From Bartonella sp. B1099 (lineage in GTDB: Bacteria > Pseudomonadota > Alphaproteobacteria > Rhizobiales > Rhizobiaceae): a DNA stretch of 64,000 bases. Below are positions 57,989 through 64,000 of this stretch, in pieces. The DNA lies in assembly GCF_944801835.1 (NCBI RefSeq), contig NZ_CALYLN010000003.1, positions 111,997 to 175,996 on the forward strand, in the 5' to 3' direction. Positions within the stretch are counted from its first letter, which is position 1; each line of letters opens with the position of its first letter. Position numbers and translations under genes: made by a program. A model generated the notes under the pieces. That model did no database searches. It was not told the DNA's origin and worked only from the letters and a program-made list of their open reading frames with translations.

Positions 57989-59266
57989 ATGCTTGATATT
58001 AAGTGGATTCGTGAAAATCCTGAAGAATTAGATAAAGCGCTTGTAAGAAGAGGTCTTGAACCACAAGCAGAGAGATTAATACAACTTGATCTTGCACGCC
58101 GATCCCATGTTGCTAAGGTACAATTAGCACAGGAACGTCGCAATGCGATTTCAAAGGAAATAGGACAAGCTTTAGCTACACCTGATCAGCAAATGGCTGA
58201 ACGGCTTAGAGCTGAAGTTGAAGAGCTTAAAGTCTTTCTTTCTTCTGCAACAGCGGAAGAAAAACAGCTGACGGAAAGTCTTGAAAAAATTCTTTCAGCA
58301 CTTCCCAATATTCCATTGGATGATGTTCCAGAAGGTAAAGATGAAAATGATAACGTTGTCATTCGACATTTTGGAACATCTCCAACCTTCAATTTTACAC
58401 CAAAGGAGCATTTTGATCTTGGTCAAGATCTCAAGCAGATGAATTTTGAGCGAGCTAGTCGTTTATCTGGAACACGTTTTACAGTGCTTTCAGGGGCGTT
58501 AGCGCGGCTAGAACGAGCATTGGGACAATTTATGCTTGATGTGCATGTCAATGAGCATGGTTACACAGAAGTTTCTGTGCCTCTTCTTGTTCGTGATGAG
58601 ATTGTTTACGGAGCAGCCCAATTGCCGAAGTTTGCTGAAGATCTCTTTCAAACAACAGATGGTCGATGGCTTATTTCTACAGCAGAAGTGCCATTAACCA
58701 ACTTGGTTAACGATGAAATTCTTGAAATATCAGATTTGCCACTGCGATTTTCTTCTTTATCTCCTTGTTTTCGTTCAGAGGCGGGAGCCGCTGGTCGTGA
58801 TACACGCGGCATGTTGCGTCAGCACCAATTTTGGAAGGTAGAAATGGTCTCGATTACCAGTGAAGAGCAGTCTCTCATTGAATTGGAACGTATGACGGAA
58901 TGTGCAGAAGATATCTTAAAACGACTCGATTTGCCTTTTCGCACAGTGGTTCTTTCTACGGGGGATATGGGGTTTGCAGCACGTAAAACTTATGACATCG
59001 AGGTTTGGCTTCCTGGTCAAGAATGTTATCGTGAAATTTCTAGTTGTTCCGTTTGTGGGGACTTTCAGGGTCGACGTATGAACGCTCGCTATCGTAAAGA
59101 AGGCGATAAGAAACTGCATTTTGTTCATAGCCTTAATGGTTCTGGTACGGCTGTTGGCCGTTGTCTTATTGCTGTGCTTGAAAATTATCAACAGGCTGAT
59201 GGGTCAATTGTTGTTCCAGATGTTTTACAACCCTATATGGGAGGCATGCGTTGTATTACTGCTTAA
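57989..59266 (+). CDS. serS: Serine--tRNA ligase
   Basis: This class II synthetase has an N-terminal coiled-coil arm that grips tRNA-Ser (about residues 30-100, rich in Glu, Gln and Lys). Motif 2 is in [14 protein letters not shown] and motif 3 in [17 protein letters not shown]. The length of 425 is normal. It is followed by a 35-codon frame and pcm. In related genomes surE occupies the serS-pcm interval. Confidence 0.97.
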   Translation: MLDIKWIRENPEELDKALVRRGLEPQAERLIQLDLARRSHVAKVQLAQERRNAISKEIGQALATPDQQMAERLRAEVEELKVFLSSATAEEKQLTESLEKILSALPNIPLDDVPEGKDENDNVVIRHFGTSPTFNFTPKEHFDLGQDLKQMNFERASRLSGTRFTVLSGALARLERALGQFMLDVHVNEHGYTEVSVPLLVRDEIVYGAAQLPKFAEDLFQTTDGRWLISTAEVPLTNLVNDEILEISDLPLRFSSLSPCFRSEAGAAGRDTRGMLRQHQFWKVEMVSITSEEQSLIELERMTECAEDILKRLDLPFRTVVLSTGDMGFAARKTYDIEVWLPGQECYREISSCSVCGDFQGRRMNARYRKEGDKKLHFVHSLNGSGTAVGRCLIAVLENYQQADGSIVVPDVLQPYMGGMRCITA

Positions 59267-59287
59267 TTTTGGGAAAGGAGAAACAAT

Positions 59288-59395
59288 ATGCGTTTATTGC
59301 AAAGAGGGAATGCTATGCAAACGCAAGGTTTTGCCATTTTAAAAGAAGTAGTTTGTAGGGACAATAAAAATGCATCTCCATTAGAGAGTGAATAA
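59288..59395 (+). CDS. Short frame in the serS-pcm interval, possible surE remnant
   Basis: An ATG at 59288 follows a strong AAAGGAG at seven bases and opens 35 codons (MRLLQRGNAM...NASPLESE), overlapping the pcm GTG. It shows no domain. Since surE, whose product begins MRIL, usually stands here, the ribosome site and first codons may be what is left of it after deletion. This is inference; it may also be just a leader that couples translation to pcm. Confidence 0.35.
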   Translation: MRLLQRGNAMQTQGFAILKEVVCRDNKNASPLESE

Positions 59396-60059
59396 TACTA
59401 TGGAGCAAAAGGGTATTTTGCAATTTCGTGAGGAGTTGGCTGCTCTTGTCCTGAAAATGCGTAGCAAAGGCATTGATGACATGCGCTTTTTTTCGGCATT
59501 AGAGAAAATTCCACGTCAACAATTTGTTTCTGCTCCGTGGTTTAATAGTGCTTATGATAATAAAGTTATTCCCCTTGAGTGTGGGGAATATATGGAACGT
59601 TTGGAAGAACAACTCTTAATTCTTTCGGCACTATCGTTGAAAAAAAAGCATCGTGTCTTAGAAATTGGTACAGGCTCTGGCTTTTGTACTGCTCTTATGG
59701 CATGTCTGAGTGATCGTGTGACAACGGTTGATCGTTATAAAACGCTTGTTGATTTAGCACGCCAAAAATTTCAAGCTTTGGATATTGAAAATATTATTAT
59801 ACGGCAGATTGATGGAAGCCATAGTGTGACAGGTTTGGGATCATTTGATCGCATTCTTATTTGGCCATCACGTTCTGATGAACCTAAGGAATTTTTAGAA
59901 CTTTTAGCTGAAAACGGAATTCTCATTCAGGCGATAGGACCTGATGAAGGGGTACAAACGGTGACGCGCTATACAAAAATTGGGAGTCGATTTGAGTGTT
60001 TAGAACTGTTTCAAGTGCGTTATCAACCTTTTATTAAAGGTATTGCGGAGAGACTTTAA
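59388..60059 (+). CDS. pcm: Protein-L-isoaspartate O-methyltransferase
   Basis: Pcm repairs isoaspartyl residues in aged proteins using SAM. The SAM-binding motif VLEIGTGSGFCTALMA is followed by VTTVDR and the later FDRILIWPS region. Pcm members often have a Thr/Ser-rich ALRxxG segment; here this is replaced by MERLEEQLLILSALSLKKKHRVL. The start could be GTG 59388 (223 residues) or ATG 59400 (219 residues). It lies between serS and the nlpD-like gene, the conserved place. Confidence 0.9.
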   Translation: MNNTMEQKGILQFREELAALVLKMRSKGIDDMRFFSALEKIPRQQFVSAPWFNSAYDNKVIPLECGEYMERLEEQLLILSALSLKKKHRVLEIGTGSGFCTALMACLSDRVTTVDRYKTLVDLARQKFQALDIENIIIRQIDGSHSVTGLGSFDRILIWPSRSDEPKEFLELLAENGILIQAIGPDEGVQTVTRYTKIGSRFECLELFQVRYQPFIKGIAERL

Positions 60060-60215
60060 TTTTTAAAGTTTAAGAAATAGCGCAAATTATTTTACTTTTT
60101 TATTTTCTATTAAATTCATTTTGATCTTAATTAAAGATATTTATGAATAAAGCATCACATTTTAACCCTTCGGTAATTTAAAAAAGCTTTAATGGAGTAA
60201 GTTGAGTATTGATGA

Positions 60216-61397
60216 GTGAGCAAAACGATGTGTTTAGAAGCTTTGGATAAAATTTTCCGGCATAATTTTCAGAGAATAACTTTTTTAGCGGTGGTAACGA
60301 TTGTTACTGGTTGTAGTTCTGGTTCTCAACGTTTTTCCAATATTGTCTCTCATCATAGGGTATCATCTCAATCAAATATAGCGAACTCTATGTCTACAGA
60401 TCCGGGAATGCTATCGTACGGTGGGGAAATGATACAAAGCACTGAATTGCCCCCTGTAGAACCAAGTGATGATTCGTGGATTGATGATAATTCTCCACAG
60501 CAAGGTAGGGGAGTTTCTTCTGATGGTCGCGTTATGGGGGCGCCTCCACGTAATCTTGGAACACTTTCCCGTTCACAAATGGATAACTCTCCTATTTTTC
60601 GGCAGAACTCTTATATTGTCCAGAGTGGGGATACACTACTCAGCATTGCACGACAAGTAGGGGTTAGTGTGGAGGCATTAAAATCAGCAAATGGTATAAA
60701 CAGCAATTCCATTTATATTGGTCAGGTTCTTGTGCTTCCAAGCAGGCGTGCATTCGCAACTTCAAAAGTGCCCAGTTATAACGATTGGGCAACGTCAAAA
60801 GCAGAATCTTCATTTCAATCTCAGGTGACGTCTTCTATAAAGAACAAGAAAGCTTCTTCTATATATAAAGCTCCTGTAACAACGCCACCTTCTGTACAGG
60901 TGAACAGATCAAATTCTGAAAAAAATTCTTCTAAACAGATGATGCAATTGAATCATGAATCTGATTTATCAAGTACCGTTACGCGTACAGATAATATTAA
61001 GACGCCGCAAGCCACAGGGATTTCTAAGATGCGTTGGCCAGTACGAGGGCGTTTATTAAGCCAGTTTGGTCAAAAAAAAGGAACCATAATGAATCGAGGA
61101 ATAGACATTGCTGTACCTGAAGGATCATCGGTAAAGGCGGCGGAAAATGGTGTCGTTATTTACGCGGGAGATGGCTTAAAAGAGCTGGGTAATGTTGTTA
61201 TGATTCGACATGAAAATAATATTATCACTATTTATGGATGTAATAGTACGCTTGTTGTTAGCAAAGGACAAAGGATAAGACGCGGTGATGAGATTGCGAA
61301 GTCGGGTGTTTCAGGAAATGTTAAAACGCCACGTGTTTATTTTGAAATGCGTAAGAATTCGTTACCGGTTGATCCTCTTAAATATTTAGAAAACTAA
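60216..61397 (+). CDS. NlpD-like lipoprotein with LysM and degenerate M23 (LytM) domain
   Basis: The N-terminus has a lipoprotein signal with lipobox VTGC (Cys33). A LysM repeat (YIVQSGDTLLSIARQVGVSV... to VLVLPS, about residues 133-178) binds peptidoglycan, and a C-terminal LytM domain follows. The zinc ligands are changed: the first His position is Arg in NRGIDIAVP, the YAHN position reads YGCN, and the HxH position reads RVYFE. It is therefore probably not an enzyme but an amidase activator, as NlpD and EnvC are. The start is a GTG at 60216; ATG 60228 is an alternative. It follows pcm by 157 bases. Confidence 0.88.
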   Translation: MSKTMCLEALDKIFRHNFQRITFLAVVTIVTGCSSGSQRFSNIVSHHRVSSQSNIANSMSTDPGMLSYGGEMIQSTELPPVEPSDDSWIDDNSPQQGRGVSSDGRVMGAPPRNLGTLSRSQMDNSPIFRQNSYIVQSGDTLLSIARQVGVSVEALKSANGINSNSIYIGQVLVLPSRRAFATSKVPSYNDWATSKAESSFQSQVTSSIKNKKASSIYKAPVTTPPSVQVNRSNSEKNSSKQMMQLNHESDLSSTVTRTDNIKTPQATGISKMRWPVRGRLLSQFGQKKGTIMNRGIDIAVPEGSSVKAAENGVVIYAGDGLKELGNVVMIRHENNIITIYGCNSTLVVSKGQRIRRGDEIAKSGVSGNVKTPRVYFEMRKNSLPVDPLKYLEN

Positions 61398-62325
61398 TTG
61401 ATTGATGACATTAAATTTCAATGCGCTTATAGTTTATAGAAATTTCATGAAAACAATTTATTTTCTTAAATCAATAGGACGCATCAGAACCTTTAAAATT
61501 TTCTAAAGCTTCTACTTTAGGTGCTAATTCTGCAATAACATGATATTTCTGTTCAATTTGCTCCTTGTAGATGATTCAAGACACTAAGCAATGTTTGAGG
61601 AGTCGAATAATCAATCTGTGATGTTGCTCCTTTTTTCCAAGCTGGTCATATTTGATGAAGTATTGACGTGTTTCATGGACTTTATCATGACGTTTGATCA
61701 TCAAAAGGTATTGGTTCATGTCTAAGTTATGTAGTAGCAAAAAATCATTGGTTTAGAAGAGTAGTTTGTTGGGGAGCATTAGAAATTATCATCTTTGTGT
61801 TTATGAAGCATAAGACAAAGAGCATCATACGATTTGTCAACACAAAACGCTCGCAATACTCTTGCATTTGAGAGGGGCATGAGAAGAGATATTTGACTTC
61901 TTATCATAAAGAGTTTTTTCTTTATGTTCATTTTACAGGTGTGATGGGCAAGAAAATTGTTTTGATGAATTCAAAGGGTTTGAAGTGAGAGCGTTTTACG
62001 GTATTGAGCTCTATCATTCGACATTAAAAAATAATGAATTATCTCTATAAATTAATGTTTTCTATTAGAAAAATTGTTTTATCTCATTTATTGAGTAAGA
62101 GAAAAGGCTTCTAGTGTAGGATTATAAGAGAGAAAAATAAATCTGTTTTTTAAAGATTTTTCTTATTGTATTCTGTCTCTTCAGGATTTATTGCATTTTC
62201 ATAAAGCTGAAATTACGTTATATCATTATCACTTTTTATAATAAATTCTTTAGGATTTTTTTCTGAAACGAAGTTTTATTTTAAGAGAGTGGGAAATACC
62301 TGAAGTTTAACTATAGGAGATAAAA
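61398..62325. other. Long gap with prophage relic and repeat copy
   Basis: These 928 bases hold the frameshifted antirepressor relic (61471-61719, leftward), a degenerate hairpin region (about 61855-61890) resembling that at 1832-1883, a small stem CATAAAG/CTTTATG at 61905-61926, and the repeat copy at 61941-62054. GGAG before 62326 is the yajC ribosome site. Confidence 0.7.
61471..61719 (-). pseudogene. Relic of a phage antirepressor protein with KilAC-like C-terminus
   Basis: Read leftward in three successive frames, the sequence gives MNQYLLMIKRHDKVHETRQY and onward to QLGKK. After a frameshift near the T-run 61631-61636 it gives SQIDYSTPQTLLSVLNHLQ. After a second shift near 61563 it gives EQKYHVIAELAPKVEALENF and a stop at 61471. 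The pieces fit the C-terminal half of phage antirepressors (TRQYFI, then an E-Q-rich helix and APKVEALE of KilAC). No start or upstream DNA-binding part remains. It is a dead fragment of prophage origin. Confidence 0.7.
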
Positions 62326-62787
62326 ATGTCTATTACGAACGCTTATGCTCAAAGTGCAGGCGATGTTTCCAGTGGAATTTCATTTGTTAACGCTGTCCCA
62401 TTCATTTTAATTTTTGCAATTATGTATTTTTTTGTCATTCGTCCACAGCGAGCCCAAATGAAAAAACGGCAGGAGATGCTTAATGCAGTCCGTCGTGGTG
62501 ATACAGTTATAACGGGTGGGGGTATTATCGGCAAGGTTACGAAGGTTCACGACGAGAGTGGTGAACTAGAGGTTGAAATTGGTGAGAATATGAATATTCG
62601 TGTTGTTCGTTCAACATTAGCGGATGTACGTGTTAAAGGTCAGCCGATTGCAGAAAAAAAGTCAAAACTTAATGCTAAAACGAAAACACCACAAAAGTCT
62701 AAGTCTAAAAAGACTGTGAGAGAAAATGTGAGTATCTCTAAAGAGGAAAAAACTGTATCAAAGGAAAATAAGGAAAATGCATCTTAA
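62326..62787 (+). CDS. yajC: Preprotein translocase subunit YajC
   Basis: YajC is the small accessory protein of the SecDF complex. One N-terminal membrane helix (about 21-40, VPFILIFAIMYFFVIRPQR) is followed by the conserved RRGDTVITGGGIIGKV domain. The C-terminal tail is unusually long and Lys/Ser-rich, making 153 residues against 110 in E. coli. A clear AGGAG site precedes the ATG. secD and secF, which usually follow, are not here. Confidence 0.95.
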   Translation: MSITNAYAQSAGDVSSGISFVNAVPFILIFAIMYFFVIRPQRAQMKKRQEMLNAVRRGDTVITGGGIIGKVTKVHDESGELEVEIGENMNIRVVRSTLADVRVKGQPIAEKKSKLNAKTKTPQKSKSKKTVRENVSISKEEKTVSKENKENAS

Positions 62788-63233
62788 AGTGTAAGTGCAA
62801 TTTAAAAGCATTTTTATAAAAATATCGAAATATAAGGACAATTTCATTAGGAGGAATGATTTTTATAGTCACGACAAAAAATGGTGTCTTTGTTTTCTGT
62901 AGGCGATTAAAATGGTTGCTTTATTTATGGGATATTACGGCAAATTTTACTGTCTTTTAAACAATACCCTTATTTCTATAAAGAGAAGTTTCTTATCTTT
63001 GTGTTAATTAATCAGAAAAATTTTTAAAAGGTAGATGAGTATAGCATTTAATCGCAGTTTATTGCTAAATTTTCATATATTTGTTGTATGATCCGATCAA
63101 AATTTTATAGTAAAATCTCTACCTCAATATTCTGAAGGGCTAGGGTTAACATATCACTATTTGTATTACCGTTAATTTTTATGGTGAGAAGTAAAAGATA
63201 AGAGGATTAAAAAAAAATAAAAGGTGCTTATTT
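62788..63233. other. Gap between yajC and the Mth938-like gene
   Basis: This is 446 AT-rich bases. secD and secF are expected here by the usual rhizobial order, but no convincing remnant was recognised. A single frame at about 62900-62961 (CRRLKWLLYLWDI) is too short to interpret. Confidence 0.5.
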
Positions 63234-63620
63234 ATGTCAGATGCCATTCAAATTCGAGAAGCACATTTCCCGAGTCGTGCGCCTATTGATGCTTATGGAA
63301 ATGGTGGATTTCGTTTTGCTGATATGTCACATAGAGGTTCTATTATTTGTGTCCCATCAGGAATTTATGGCATTGATATGGCAGAGCCTATTCCCACTCA
63401 AGGGAATCTATCTCGTGTTTTAGAAGAAGCAAATGAGATTGAAGTTTTATTAATAGGGACTGGAACTGAATTATTACGATTGCCTGAAGAGTTACGGGTT
63501 CTTTTATGGGAAAAGCGTATTTCATCAGATACAATGAGTACAGGAGCAGCGGTACGTACATTTAATGTTTTATTGGCTGAAGATCGCGCTGTTGCGGCAT
63601 TATTATTTGCGGTAGAATAA
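63234..63620 (+). CDS. Mth938-like domain protein (DUF498, NDUFAF3-related)
   Basis: This 128-residue single-domain protein has the pattern REAHFPSRAPIDAYGNGGFRFADMSHRGSI, then EVLLIGTGTELLRLPEELR and STGAAVRTFNVLLAEDR-type C-terminus typical of the Mth938/DUF498 fold. The human relative NDUFAF3 helps assemble respiratory complex I, so a role in complex assembly is possible but not shown for bacterial members. In Rhizobiales it normally follows secF. It ends 380 bases before the window edge. Confidence 0.88.
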   Translation: MSDAIQIREAHFPSRAPIDAYGNGGFRFADMSHRGSIICVPSGIYGIDMAEPIPTQGNLSRVLEEANEIEVLLIGTGTELLRLPEELRVLLWEKRISSDTMSTGAAVRTFNVLLAEDRAVAALLFAVE

Positions 63621-64000
63621 AGCATTGTTTAATAAAATAAATACCTTAGTCTAGCATAGAAGACAAAGGTAGTTATTTTTCTATATCGTAAAATGCCTTC
63701 GTCGTTTAAGGCGGTGATATAAGGAACGTAAAATATACATAACTTCATAGATTAAGTGTATCTTTAATACAGCAGCAAGTATTCCAAGTATTCAGAGCAG
63801 GTCTTAGCTTATAGGACCTAGTATATCACATCAGTGATAAGCCTCTGGCAGTTGAGGTGATTTATAAAAGGGATTTTTCAAATAAGAATACACATTATAC
63901 ATAAAAATTAATAAAATCAATATGTTGAGTGCAATTATTTTATATGAATCCACTTAAGAATCCATCCTTTTATACGTGATTCATTTGACCATTTTTATAA
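63621..64000. other. Terminal gap to the window edge
   Basis: This is 380 bases. The stretch 63690-63725 (a GCCTTCGTCGTTTAAGGC hairpin followed by GGTGATATAAGG) resembles the 4999-5035 stretch after pyrC, which also reads GTGGTGATGTGATATAAGG. No gene was found before the edge. Confidence 0.5.

Overview
The window is a chromosomal segment of an AT-rich alphaproteobacterium of the order Rhizobiales (Hyphomicrobiales), almost certainly a Bartonella species. The evidence is the rhizobial gene order (rpsF-rpsR-DUF2232-rplI-dnaB-radA-cvpA-purF; fabD-fabG-acpP-fabF-mltG-gmk; lptF-lptG-lptD-surA-pdxA-ksgA; tatABC-serS-pcm-nlpD; yajC plus an Mth938-like gene). AT-rich gaps, short genes missing from otherwise conserved strings, and a cluster of AIDA/pertactin-like autotransporters point the same way. 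No tRNA, rRNA, CRISPR array or intact insertion sequence was seen. The species is not resolved.

Layout. 1-1498: end of panC and panB (pantothenate). 2093-4968: HD phosphohydrolase and YgfZ-like protein, divergent from pyrC. 5381-12130: TIGR02301 periplasmic protein, cysS, a DUF421 membrane protein, an Atm1-type ABC exporter, then psd and pssA (phosphatidylethanolamine synthesis). 12200-21119: a long leftward block of SDR, purF, cvpA, radA, dnaB, rplI, DUF2232, rpsR and rpsF. 21466-27869: PAP2 phosphatase, the fatty-acid cluster fabD-fabG-acpP-fabF, mltG and gmk. 27901-35435: leftward LPS/outer-membrane operon lptF-lptG-lptD-surA-pdxA-rsmA. 35847-38011: holC, two tiny membrane proteins and an MHS-family transporter. 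38563-50408: the autotransporter island. 50810-55657: ndk, pgsA, uvrC and rlmJ. 56333-64000: tatABC, serS, pcm, nlpD-like, yajC and an Mth938-like gene.

The most unusual part is the autotransporter island. The first gene was built from three tandem passenger modules repeating every ~1.36 kb, on one beta-barrel. It is now split by a single in-frame TAA at a position where all four related modules carry GAA. Its barrel-coding end (43031-44098) is ~97% identical, without net indels, to that of the third autotransporter (49345-50412), while the gene between them has a clearly diverged barrel. This points to gene conversion or recent recombination.

The long gaps are not empty. The gap before yajC holds a frameshifted relic of a phage antirepressor with a KilAC-like end. 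Several gaps share short decayed dispersed repeats. Genes that usually sit in these strings in related genomes (alr, yicC, pepA, surE, secDF, moaDE) are absent here, which fits reductive evolution; this last point rests on remembered gene order, not on a search.
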